The position numbers were made by a program, and so were the translations under genes. 20,490 bases of DNA from RUG572 sp964386385. GTDB taxonomy: Bacteria; Verrucomicrobiota; Kiritimatiellia; RFP12; UBA1067. Below the pieces are notes generated by a model, which was not told the origin of the DNA, did no database searches, and saw only the letters and a list, made by a program, of their open reading frames with translations. Below, one piece after another: positions 1 through 8,263 of the stretch. Within the stretch, counting starts at the first letter, position 1, and each line of letters begins with the position of its first letter. The DNA lies in the NCBI GenBank assembly GCA_964386385.1, contig CAYLRN010000035.1, positions 1 to 20,490 on the forward strand. The letters are read 5' to 3'.

Positions 1-2
1 CG

Positions 3-746
3 AACGGCAAGGTGCGCGAGCGCATCAGCGCCTACGTCCAGCGCGGGGAGGGCGAACGCGCGAACGACGGCGACCTCGCGGCGAGGTTCGGCCGCGTGAA
101 GTTCTTCTCTAAGGAGTTCTTCCCCTACGCGCTCTACTACCTTGGACTTCTCACGTTCGAGAACCGGTTCCGGCTGCAGATCCCCAACCTCACCGTCAAG
201 AGCATGTTCGTGGACTACTACGACGAGCTCATGCATCTGCCCGACGGCGACGAGGCCCACCGCGCCCTCTTCGACGCGGCGGAGAATCTCGCCCTTGGCG
301 ACGGGACGTGGAAGGACCTCTTCGCCGCGTTCTGGGAGCACTACGTCAAGGCGCGCATCCCGGCGCAGGCGTTCGACCAGATGAACGAGAACTTCTTCCG
401 GACGACGTTCACGTCCCGCGCCTGGGACGCGCTCTGCCCGTTCTACTCGTTCGAGACGGAGTACAACACGCCCGCCGGGCGCGTCGACTTCCTCGCGACG
501 CCGAAGCCGGGCTATCCGAAGCCCGCGATGCTGATCGAGTTCAAGTACTTCACGAACGCCGAGACCGACCGCATCCACGCGCTCGAGCGCACCGTCCCCG
601 ACGGGGAGACGACCGCGCAGGCCATTCGCTACCGCGAATCGCTGAAGTCCCGCCTCACGTGGGTCTCCTCCGTCAGGACTGCCGTGGTCGAGGTCTGCGG
701 CTCCCGCGGCTGGAACTGGTTCGACGTGGAGTGTGCGGGAGATTGA
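3..746 (+). CDS. AAA-ATPase-like / PD-(D/E)XK nuclease protein, C-terminal part (5' truncated by window edge)
   Basis: The frame is open to the left edge (codons from base 3), so this is only the 3' end; GTG at 12 is probably not the real start. The visible 240-odd residues resemble the C-terminal half of the AAA-ATPase_like plus PDDEXK_9 (DUF1703) family, usually around 500-550 aa. Seen: a helical stretch with YYLGLLTFENRF and IPNLTVKSMFVDYY (typical IPN..V...F..Y block), then a nuclease-like core with GRVDFLATP and LIEFKYF. Counting from the GTG, the D...ExK residues would be D159, E176 and K178. The family combines an NTPase with a predicted nuclease fold; its role is not firmly established, and mobile-element or defence functions have been suggested. 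A 410-nt gap separates it from ettA, so it is probably a separate transcription unit. Confidence 0.75.
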   Translation, partial: NGKVRERISAYVQRGEGERANDGDLAARFGRVKFFSKEFFPYALYYLGLLTFENRFRLQIPNLTVKSMFVDYYDELMHLPDGDEAHRALFDAAENLALGDGTWKDLFAAFWEHYVKARIPAQAFDQMNENFFRTTFTSRAWDALCPFYSFETEYNTPAGRVDFLATPKPGYPKPAMLIEFKYFTNAETDRIHALERTVPDGETTAQAIRYRESLKSRLTWVSSVRTAVVEVCGSRGWNWFDVECAGD

Positions 747-1084
747 GCGGATTGTCTCACGCAGAGCCGCAAGGGCGCAGAGTTTTTCGGGGTGAATTGC
801 AAGCGAAATGGCTCACCTCGCCGAAGATTCCCGCGATGCACTTCGGCAGCGTTCCGAACTGTCTCATTCTCTCTCCTTTTCTTCCTTGACGTTCCGCGCT
901 CCGCCCCGCGCGTCCCCGCCGCCGGCGGCGGCGCGTTTTCGTCTCCTTCGCCTTCCTTCTCTTCTTCGCCTTTCCCGCCTGTCCTTCTTCCTTTTCGCCT
1001 CCTGCCTCCAGCGCCCTTTCGGGTCTGTCCGCAGTGGTTCAGTATATGATGCACTTTTCAGCCGCTGCGCCTGACCGCGCCGGA
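747..1084. other. Non-coding gap with pyrimidine-rich tract and weak hairpins
   Basis: No convincing gene lies here; the overlapping open frames have low-complexity, R/S/P-rich products. Visible structure: an inverted repeat at 820-826/841-847 (GCCGAAG/CTTCGGC, 14-nt loop), a self-complementary CGCCGCCGGCGGCG at 918-931 followed shortly by TTTT, and a strongly strand-biased C/T-rich stretch at about 862-1020. The 918-938 structure could act as a weak terminator for the upstream gene, but it has little loop and a short T run. Confidence 0.5.
758..782. repeat. Possible dispersed repeat fragment (CACGCAGAG...GGGCGCAGAG type)
   Basis: The stretch has the internally repetitive form CACGCAGAG, CCGCAAGGG, CGCAGAG. 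From memory, similar GCAGAG-type intergenic repeats recur in several environmental and PVC-type genomes and often give spurious ORFs. Only one copy is seen in this window, so repeat status rests on recall rather than on the sequence. Confidence 0.25.
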
Positions 1085-1115
1085 TTGTCCAAAACGCCTG
1101 CATTTGTGCTATACT
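1085..1115 (+). promoter_or_regulatory. Putative sigma70-type promoter with extended -10, for ettA
   Basis: TGcTATACT at 1107-1115 is an extended -10 hexamer with its TGn. A weak -35 candidate, TTGTCC, is at 1085-1090 with a long 19-nt spacer, so the extended -10 probably does most of the work. The -10 ends 41 nt before the ettA start and sits in a locally AT-richer pocket. The same TGcTAnAnT form recurs upstream of ispD. Confidence 0.6.
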
Positions 1116-1142
1116 GTAGTCTCTTTGAAAGACCATACGATT

Positions 1143-1153
1143 GAAAAGGCAGA
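1143..1153 (+). promoter_or_regulatory. Translation initiation element GAAAAGGCAGA upstream of ettA
   Basis: The 11-mer GAAAAGGCAGA ends 3 nt before the ATG. The identical 11-mer with identical spacing precedes tyrS (2808-2818). The AAAAGG core is probably the Shine-Dalgarno equivalent and supports ATG 1157 as the start. Confidence 0.5.
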
Positions 1154-1156
1154 AGA

Positions 1157-2764
<1,608 letters not shown>

Positions 2765-2807
2765 CCGCGCGCCGGACTTCCCGCACAACAGGATTTTCCA
2801 CACAAGC

Positions 2808-2818
2808 GAAAAGGCAGA
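2808..2818 (+). promoter_or_regulatory. Translation initiation element GAAAAGGCAGA upstream of tyrS
   Basis: This is the same 11-mer as before ettA, again ending exactly 3 nt before the ATG. The neighbouring bases differ (aga versus caa in the 3-nt spacer), so the identity is local to the initiation region. Confidence 0.5.
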
Positions 2819-2821
2819 CAA

Positions 2822-4096
2822 ATGACGTTGTTTGAAGAGCTGAAGGCCCGCGGCCTCGTCGAGGCGGTCTCCGACCCGGAAATCGAGAAGATGCTTGAGA
2901 CGCCGCAGACGATCTACTGCGGCTTCGACCCGTCCGCGAACTCCCTGCAGGCCGGCAATCTCGTCTCCATCCTGATGCTCCGCCGCCTCCAGCTGCACGG
3001 ACACAGGGTGATCGCCCTCGTCGGCGGAGCGACGGGCCTGATCGGCGACCCGTCCGGCAAGAGCGCGGAGCGCAACATGCTCACGGTCGAGCAGGTGGCG
3101 GAGAACAAGAAGGGCATTCGCGAGAACCTCGGCCGCGTCCTCGACTTCGACGGGCCGAACGCCGCCCGGCTGGTGGACAACTACGACTGGTATTCGGGCC
3201 TCAGCGCCATCGCGTTCCTGCGCGACGTCGCCGTCAACTTCCGCGTTCCGCAGATGCTCGCCAAGGAGAGCGTGAAGAAGCGCCTGGAGGCGAGCGAGGG
3301 CGCCCTAACGTTCACGGAGTTCTCCTACCAGATTCTCCAGGGCAACGACTTCCTCCACCTCTACGACGCCTACGGCTGCACGATGGAGGTGGGCGGCGCG
3401 GACCAGTGGGGCAACATAACGGCCGGCACGGACCTCGTGCACCGGATGCGCGGCAAGACCGTCTTCGGCCTCACGTTCCCGCTTCTTCTGGACGGCAGCG
3501 GAAAGAAGTTCGGCAAGAGCGAGGGCAACGCCATGTTCATGAGCGCGGAGAGGACGTCCGTCTACGACTGGTACCAGTTCTTCCTCCGCTCCGCAGACTC
3601 CGACGTAATCCGCTACTTGAAGGTGTTCTCCCTGCGGACGCTGGACGAGATAGCGGACCTGGAGGCGCAGATGAAAGCGCATCCGGAAGCCCGCATCCCG
3701 CAGAAGGCCCTCGCCGAGGAGCTTACGCGCCTCGTGCACGGGGAGGACGGGCTGAAGACCGCGCTCGGCGCCACGCAGACCCTTTTCGGCGGCTCGATCG
3801 AGGGCAAGGGCGCGGACGAGCTGGAGACGGTCTTTAGGGACGTCAGGAGCGCGACGCGTCCGAAGGCCGACGTGATCGGCAAGCCCGTCTTCGCCGCGGC
3901 CGCGCAGGCCGGGATGTTCAAGTCCAACGGCGAGGCGCGCCGCATGGCGCAGCAGGGCGGTCTCTTCCTTAACAACGCGAAGGTGGACGTCGTGCGGACG
4001 TTCGCCGAGACGGACCTGGTGGACGGCCGTCTGGCGGTTCTCCGCAGCGGGAAGAAGAACTACTTCCTTCTCAAAGTCGGCGACGCCGCGTCGTGA
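2822..4096 (+). CDS. tyrS: Tyrosyl-tRNA synthetase
   Basis: Class I aminoacyl-tRNA synthetase that charges tRNA-Tyr with tyrosine using ATP, in the cytosol. At 424 aa it is standard bacterial length. Seen: the N-terminal Rossmann block IYCGFDPSANSL followed by GGATGLIGDPSGKSAERN; a tyrosine-pocket block with FTEFSYQILQGNDF and GGADQWGNITAGTDL; a KMSKS-equivalent KFGKS (K229-S233) followed by EGNAMF; and a C-terminal S4-like RNA-binding region (about 355-424, ARRMAQQGGLFLNN...). The HIGH motif position reads QAGN (43-46): the first His is Gln and the last His is Asn. The rest of the protein is intact, so I expect it to be active. It is followed 13 nt later by hisH. Confidence 0.96.
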   Translation: MTLFEELKARGLVEAVSDPEIEKMLETPQTIYCGFDPSANSLQAGNLVSILMLRRLQLHGHRVIALVGGATGLIGDPSGKSAERNMLTVEQVAENKKGIRENLGRVLDFDGPNAARLVDNYDWYSGLSAIAFLRDVAVNFRVPQMLAKESVKKRLEASEGALTFTEFSYQILQGNDFLHLYDAYGCTMEVGGADQWGNITAGTDLVHRMRGKTVFGLTFPLLLDGSGKKFGKSEGNAMFMSAERTSVYDWYQFFLRSADSDVIRYLKVFSLRTLDEIADLEAQMKAHPEARIPQKALAEELTRLVHGEDGLKTALGATQTLFGGSIEGKGADELETVFRDVRSATRPKADVIGKPVFAAAAQAGMFKSNGEARRMAQQGGLFLNNAKVDVVRTFAETDLVDGRLAVLRSGKKNYFLLKVGDAAS

Positions 4097-4109
4097 CCGG
4101 AGGCAGGCG

Positions 4110-4742
4110 ATGAGCAGTCAGAACGTCGTCGTAGTCGACTACCGCGCCGGCAACCTCACCAGCGTGAAGCTTGCGCTTGCGGCGCTGGGGGCAGAGGCCG
4201 TCGTCACGGCGGACCCGGCCGTCGTCCGCTCCGCGGACCGCCTTGTGTTCCCCGGCGTCGGCGCTGCGGCGTCCGCCATGTCCACGCTCCGCGAGACGGG
4301 GCTTGACGAGGCGGTGAAGGCGGTCGCGGATGCAGGGCGGCCATTCATGGGCATATGCCTTGGAATGCAGATTCTCTTCGAGCGCAGCGAGGAGGACGGC
4401 GGAGTGGACATGCTGGGCGTCCTGCCGGGGAACGTCGTCAAGTTCCGTCCGGCCGACGCGCGCGTGAAGGTGCCGGAGATCGGGTGGAACCAGGTGCGGC
4501 AGATTCCGGCCGCCGGGGCGGACGCCCTCTGGAAGGGCGTCCCGGACGAATCGGAGTTCTACTTCGTCCATTCCTACTACGCGGAGTTCGGCGAGAGGAC
4601 CGCCGGCGCGTCCGACTACGCGGGGACGGCGTTCACCGCCGCCGTGAAGCGGGACAACGTGTTCGCCACGCAGTTCCATCCGGAGAAGTCCGGGCGCATC
4701 GGCCTCAGGCTTCTCTCCAACTTCCTCTCCTGGAATCCCTGA
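4110..4742 (+). CDS. hisH: Imidazole glycerol phosphate synthase, glutaminase subunit HisH
   Basis: Class I glutamine amidotransferase subunit. It hydrolyses glutamine and passes ammonia to HisF, which makes imidazole glycerol phosphate and AICAR in histidine synthesis. At 210 aa it is of usual size. Seen: VVDYRAGNLTSV at the N-terminus, FPGVGA oxyanion-region block, nucleophile C83 in GICLGMQ, and H190/E192 in QFHPEKSG completing the triad. GGAGG at 4099-4103 lies 6 nt before the ATG. It follows tyrS by 13 nt and precedes hisF by 23 nt; pairing with hisF is expected because the two form one heterodimer. No other his genes are in view, so this is a split his locus. Confidence 0.95.
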   Translation: MSSQNVVVVDYRAGNLTSVKLALAALGAEAVVTADPAVVRSADRLVFPGVGAAASAMSTLRETGLDEAVKAVADAGRPFMGICLGMQILFERSEEDGGVDMLGVLPGNVVKFRPADARVKVPEIGWNQVRQIPAAGADALWKGVPDESEFYFVHSYYAEFGERTAGASDYAGTAFTAAVKRDNVFATQFHPEKSGRIGLRLLSNFLSWNP

Positions 4743-4765
4743 ACGAACCTCAAGCGGGCTTCGAC

Positions 4766-5542
4766 ATGCTGACAAAGAGAATCATCCCTTGCCTGGACGT
4801 CCGCGCGGGGCGCGTGACGAAGGGCGTTAAGTTCAAGAACAACGTCGACCTTGGCGATCCGGTGGAGATGGCCTTGGCCTATTCCGACGGCGGGGCTGAC
4901 GAACTGGTGTTCTACGACATCACGGCGTCCGCCGAGCGGCGTCCGATCGATATCGGCATGGTGGCGGCCGTCGCGGAGGCGATACGCATCCCGTTCGCCG
5001 TCGGCGGCGGCATTTCGTGCGTGGCGGACATGGAGCGCGTCATCCTCGCCGGCGCCGAGAAGGTCAGCGTGAACTCGCTCGCCGTGCGCCGCCCCGAAAT
5101 CATCGGCGAAGGCGCGCGGGCGTTCGGGTCGCAGTGCGTCGTCCTTGGCATGGACCCCGTGAAGAGCGACAATCCGAAATGCCCCAGCGGCTACGAGATC
5201 ACGACGCGCGGCTTCCGCGAATACACGGGAATGGACGCCGTGGAGTGGGCGAAGCGCGCGGCGGACCTCGGCGCCGGGGAAATCGTCGTGAACAGCGTGG
5301 ACGCTGACGGCACGCGCGCCGGGTTCGAGTTGACGGTCACGCGCCTCATTGCCGAGGCCGTGCCGGTGCCGGTCGTCGCCTCCGGCGGCGCGGGCCGCCC
5401 CTCGCATCTGGCGGACGCCTTCAGCCTCGCTTTCGCCGACGCGGCGATTGTCGCGGGCATGATACACACCGGCGAGTACACGATCGGGCAGATCAAGGAC
5501 GAGCTCGTGTCCGCCGGCGTCCCCGTCCGCCGCATCTGGTAG
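4766..5542 (+). CDS. hisF: Imidazole glycerol phosphate synthase, cyclase subunit HisF
   Basis: A (beta/alpha)8-barrel cyclase that accepts ammonia from HisH and converts PRFAR to imidazole glycerol phosphate plus AICAR. At 258 aa it is standard length. Seen: MLTKRIIPCLDVRAGRVTKG with catalytic D11, the second catalytic Asp at D130 (VLGMDP), GGGI at about 75-78, the SVNS phosphate-binding block, NSVDADGT (D179 region) and VASGGAG. The ATG at 4766 is chosen because it gives the canonical M-L-x-K-R-I-I-P-C-L-D start; a longer in-frame reading upstream only adds HisH shadow. No strong Shine-Dalgarno is visible, so translation may be coupled to hisH. A protease-like gene follows 11 nt later. Confidence 0.96.
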   Translation: MLTKRIIPCLDVRAGRVTKGVKFKNNVDLGDPVEMALAYSDGGADELVFYDITASAERRPIDIGMVAAVAEAIRIPFAVGGGISCVADMERVILAGAEKVSVNSLAVRRPEIIGEGARAFGSQCVVLGMDPVKSDNPKCPSGYEITTRGFREYTGMDAVEWAKRAADLGAGEIVVNSVDADGTRAGFELTVTRLIAEAVPVPVVASGGAGRPSHLADAFSLAFADAAIVAGMIHTGEYTIGQIKDELVSAGVPVRRIW

Positions 5543-5553
5543 AGGAAAATCCC

Positions 5554-7143
5554 ATGTCCGCCTCGCCCTACGTTTTCCCGCGACAGCAGGCGGAATGCCT
5601 GATCGCCCTGAAGGAGGGGCGCTACCGGCCGTCTTCCATCTCGGCCGGGCATCCGGCGGCGGTCTCGCTGGAGGACGCGATGCCGCCCGTCTACCATCAG
5701 GGGCTGCAGGGCTCGTGCGTGGCGAGCGCGGTAACCGCCCTCCTTGAGTACTACGGCGACTGCAAGGTGCGCCTGAGCGTCCAGTTCCTCCACGCGGCGA
5801 CGCGGGAGCTGGAACGCGCCGGACTGGAGCGGAATCTCGCCGACGTGCAGGCGGGGCGGCCGGTCTCCGACGCATTCGCCAATGTCTACCGCGCCGGGCT
5901 GATGCAGCTGCAGATGCTTGCGGACGCCAACGGCGGAATGCAGTCCCCCGTGATGAAGCCGTATCTGGCGAAGTTTGTCGACAGCGCGCGGCGGAACTTC
6001 GGGAACGACAGGGGGAATCTTCTCCAGACGTGCTTCCGCGTCGTGGAGGAGCAGGGCGTCTGCCGCTATTCGTTCTGGCCGTCCATGACGGTCGGCGCCA
6101 CGCCCGTGTTCGGCGAAGAGAGGCAGTGCGAATTCCCGTCGGGCGCGAAGGAGGACGCGCTCAAGCGCCGTATCGTGTCTGGCCTCTATCTTCTCGCCAC
6201 GCCGAACAACGTCGACGGAGTGCGCAGCATCCTTTCCGGCGCGAACGGACGGCGGCCGATGCCGGTCGTCGTGACGGTTTCCCTCTTCGAGGGATGCGAC
6301 GGCGAGAGGTTCTCGTTCCCGGAATGCCGCAGGGAGGCGGACGGCAGGGTCGTCTCGCTCGCCCGCCGCAGCGGCGTCCACGGCATTCTTCTTGTCGGAT
6401 ACCGCGACGACCCGACCGCCCCCGGCGGCGGCTGGTTCCGCTTCCGCAACAGCCTCGGAGAGGAGTGGGGCGACGGCGGATACGGCTGGATGCCGTACGC
6501 CTACCTTGAGTGCTTCGCGATCGAGGCGGGGACGATTCTCCAGGACATGGTCGACTACGCCGGCGACGAGTACGGCGGAACGCGCCCGCGTTCGCCCGCC
6601 GCGGCCGGAGCCCGCGTCAAAAGCCTGACCGCCCGCCATCCGCGCGCGCTTAACGCCCTTGCGGCGTGCGCGATCGCCGCGCTGACGGTCGCGGTCGTCG
6701 GCGCGGCGGGGCTGTTCAGGGGCGGACGCGGAGACGGCGGCGAGACGCCGTCCCCCCCGTCCACTCCGTCCGCACCCGTTGCGCCCGGCCGCAGACGTCC
6801 GGCGGGCGGAGCGCCGGTGGTGCATGGGCAGTCGCATGGCGTCGGCTACAAGGTCTTCTTCGCCTGCGAGAACGCCGACGTGAGAAGAAGGCTTCGTGAA
6901 TCTTTTGCATCGGAGGATGTCAGATTCCCGATTGAATTTCTCCGTCAGAATCTGTCCAGCGTATTTTCCCTTCGCATCGTCCTGGAAGAGGGCGACGACA
7001 TATATGCGGAACTCGAAGGGGTGCTGAAGCGCAACTTCAGGGGAAGCGACAGGGAACGGTGGACGAACGTGTCCGAACTCGTCAGGGAACGGACCGTCTA
7101 CGTGGTGCGCGACACGATGCACGTGTGGCGCGGCGGAATGTGA
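5554..7143 (+). CDS. Papain-like (C1-type) cysteine peptidase domain with a C-terminal transmembrane segment and unknown tail
   Basis: This is a 529-aa protein. The N-terminal 350 residues read as a papain-fold peptidase: oxyanion Q49 and nucleophile C55 in HQGLQGSCVASA (Q-to-C spacing 6, as in papain), H276 in GVHGILLVGY, and N299 in FRNSLGEEWGDGGYGW, matching the H...GY and NSWG.xWG..GY blocks. No N-terminal signal peptide is seen. A hydrophobic Ala/Val-rich helix at about 366-388 is followed by a Pro/Ser-rich linker (about 390-420) and a roughly 110-aa mixed alpha/beta tail that I do not recognise. With no signal, the protease would face the cytosol and the tail the periplasm. GC falls locally at about 6880-6990 within the tail. 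AGGA at 5543-5546 precedes the ATG. It starts 11 nt after hisF, but the function looks unrelated to histidine synthesis. The substrate is unknown. Confidence 0.8.
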   Translation: MSASPYVFPRQQAECLIALKEGRYRPSSISAGHPAAVSLEDAMPPVYHQGLQGSCVASAVTALLEYYGDCKVRLSVQFLHAATRELERAGLERNLADVQAGRPVSDAFANVYRAGLMQLQMLADANGGMQSPVMKPYLAKFVDSARRNFGNDRGNLLQTCFRVVEEQGVCRYSFWPSMTVGATPVFGEERQCEFPSGAKEDALKRRIVSGLYLLATPNNVDGVRSILSGANGRRPMPVVVTVSLFEGCDGERFSFPECRREADGRVVSLARRSGVHGILLVGYRDDPTAPGGGWFRFRNSLGEEWGDGGYGWMPYAYLECFAIEAGTILQDMVDYAGDEYGGTRPRSPAAAGARVKSLTARHPRALNALAACAIAALTVAVVGAAGLFRGGRGDGGETPSPPSTPSAPVAPGRRRPAGGAPVVHGQSHGVGYKVFFACENADVRRRLRESFASEDVRFPIEFLRQNLSSVFSLRIVLEEGDDIYAELEGVLKRNFRGSDRERWTNVSELVRERTVYVVRDTMHVWRGGM

Positions 7144-7183
7144 CGGCGCGCTGCGCCTTCGCATGCGGCTTTGAACTGAAAAG

Positions 7184-7189
7184 AAGGAG
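7184..7189 (+). promoter_or_regulatory. Shine-Dalgarno AAGGAG fixing the YcfL-like start
   Basis: AAGGAG lies 6 nt before ATG 7196. An in-frame TTG at 7190 directly abuts this site and would leave no spacing, so the ATG is preferred. Confidence 0.7.
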
Positions 7190-7195
7190 TTGAAG

Positions 7196-7579
7196 ATGAA
7201 GAGTTTTGCGGGCGTTTGCCTTTTGACGCTTGGCGCGGCCATGGCGGGATGCGTCGCCACTTCGTATCCGCCGCCGGACAGGCGCGTGACGATTGCGGAG
7301 AACCTGGGGCGCGACGTGATGGTGACGGACGTCAGGTGCGCCAAGGGCGCCGCCGGCCTTAACGTCTTCCAGGCGAACGTCGTCAACGTGACGTCGCGCG
7401 AGCAGTGGGTGGACTGGAAGGTCGTCTGGCTCGACGCGCAGGGGATGGAAATCGACTCCCTCGTCGGCACGTGGAGCGCCGCCGCCGTGGCGCCCGGCGA
7501 CGTGAAGGCCCTCAAGGGCGCCGCCCCCCGTCCGGAGGCGGTCGACATGCGCTTCTACCTTCGCCGCTCGGTGAGGTAG
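7196..7579 (+). CDS. YcfL-like (DUF1425) outer-membrane lipoprotein
   Basis: A 127-aa precursor with a lipoprotein signal (lipobox AMAGC), implying diacylglyceryl modification and membrane anchoring. The mature part matches the YcfL/DUF1425 pattern: a conserved NVTSREQWVDWKVVWLDAQGME block (family form: N...W.DA.G.E), a later W, a segment where the family has L.G.....L..VAP.P.A, and the ending MRFYLRR (family FRLYLR). In E. coli ycfL lies next to lpoB (ycfM), and here the next gene is also LpoB-like, which supports both calls. The molecular function of YcfL is unknown. The gene is first in the envelope cluster and starts 52 nt after the protease gene, with no clear promoter or terminator between. 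Confidence 0.8.
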   Translation: MKSFAGVCLLTLGAAMAGCVATSYPPPDRRVTIAENLGRDVMVTDVRCAKGAAGLNVFQANVVNVTSREQWVDWKVVWLDAQGMEIDSLVGTWSAAAVAPGDVKALKGAAPRPEAVDMRFYLRRSVR

Positions 7580-7633
7580 CTTTTGTTGTTTTGGTTTTTC
7601 GTTGAAGTCAACGCCAAGGGAAGGATTGAGAGA

Positions 7634-8191
7634 ATGAGATCTGCCGGATTTGGACTTGTCGCCGCCGTCGGCGCGCTTCTCGTCTTCGGGTCTGCCGGAT
7701 GCCGCACGACGACGCACTACGTGCCGCAGGGCGGCACGGTCGCCGCGATCGGCGGCTTTTCGCAGGACGACATCGACTACACGATCTCGCAGGCCGTGCA
7801 GTCGATACTTTCGCAGGGACGCCTTGCGAGCGCGAATCCGCAGGAGCGCAAGGTCGTGGTCGTCGAGAACGTCCGCAACGACACTCTTTCACGCGGGCGC
7901 GATTCCGACGCGCTTGCCGAGGGCCTTGGCATCAGCCTCCGCGAGGAGCTCACCAACTCCGGCCGCGTGCTCGTCTTCAACAAGCAGGCCGCGCAGTACG
8001 CCACCGTGCGCGTCGACCCGCAGTTCTCGCTCAACGGACGCCTCACCCAGCGCAACCTCCGCCAGGACAACGGCGACGTCCAGGTCGAGTACTCGCTCAA
8101 CCTCCAGCTCATCGACCTCAAGACCGGCCTTGAGTTCTGGCAGAAGCGCGTTCCCCTCCGAAAGGTGGCCGACTGGCGCAACGCGATGTAG
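7634..8191 (+). CDS. LpoB-family (penicillin-binding protein activator-like) lipoprotein
   Basis: A 185-aa lipoprotein precursor with lipobox GSAGC (C23). The mature domain shows the LpoB/TolB-N/CsgG-like pattern: ERKVVVVENVRNDT, a helix with GISLREELTNSGRVLVFN, then the strands FSLNGRLTQRNLRQDNGDVQVEY and LNLQLIDLKTGLEFWQKR. In Gammaproteobacteria LpoB reaches from the outer membrane to activate PBP1b. That role depends on a matching PBP1b docking domain and should not be assumed in another phylum. The ATG at 7634 is chosen because it gives a clean signal peptide and has GGAAGG about 9 nt upstream; an in-frame TTG at 7583 would spoil the signal. Adjacency to a YcfL-like gene repeats the E. 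coli order. Confidence 0.82.
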   Translation: MRSAGFGLVAAVGALLVFGSAGCRTTTHYVPQGGTVAAIGGFSQDDIDYTISQAVQSILSQGRLASANPQERKVVVVENVRNDTLSRGRDSDALAEGLGISLREELTNSGRVLVFNKQAAQYATVRVDPQFSLNGRLTQRNLRQDNGDVQVEYSLNLQLIDLKTGLEFWQKRVPLRKVADWRNAM

Positions 8192-8263
8192 CCAAGTCGT
8201 CCGCATTTCGCGATTCAATCCGCTTTTCGATTTGACAGTGCATCTCAAGCAGGAAGAAATGCC

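Noticed and set aside
918..938. Rho-independent terminator for the first gene
   Set aside because: The palindrome leaves almost no loop, the T run is only four bases, and it is about 170 nt after the stop codon; mentioned only as a weak possibility.
4616..5875. Antisense open frame of 419 codons over hisH/hisF
   Set aside because: Shadow of two well-supported enzymes; low-complexity Arg/Pro-rich product.
7145..7157. Terminator hairpin after the protease gene (GGCGC/GCGCC)
   Set aside because: Five-bp stem with a 3-nt loop and no following T run; too common in GC-rich sequence.
5191..7548. Very long antisense open frame (785 codons, minus strand) over hisF, the protease gene and the YcfL-like gene
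   Set aside because: It lies opposite genes with clear motifs; in GC-rich DNA the antisense frame is often stop-free. Its product is Arg/Ala/His-rich with no recognisable domain.
7601..7612. Operator-like palindrome GTTGAAGTCAAC before the LpoB-like gene
   Set aside because: Only 5-bp arms, a single occurrence, and no known regulator site matches.
8232..8260. Promoter with perfect -35 TTGACA before the DUF6844-like gene
   Set aside because: No acceptable -10 at 16-18 nt; the only candidate overlaps the Shine-Dalgarno and start.
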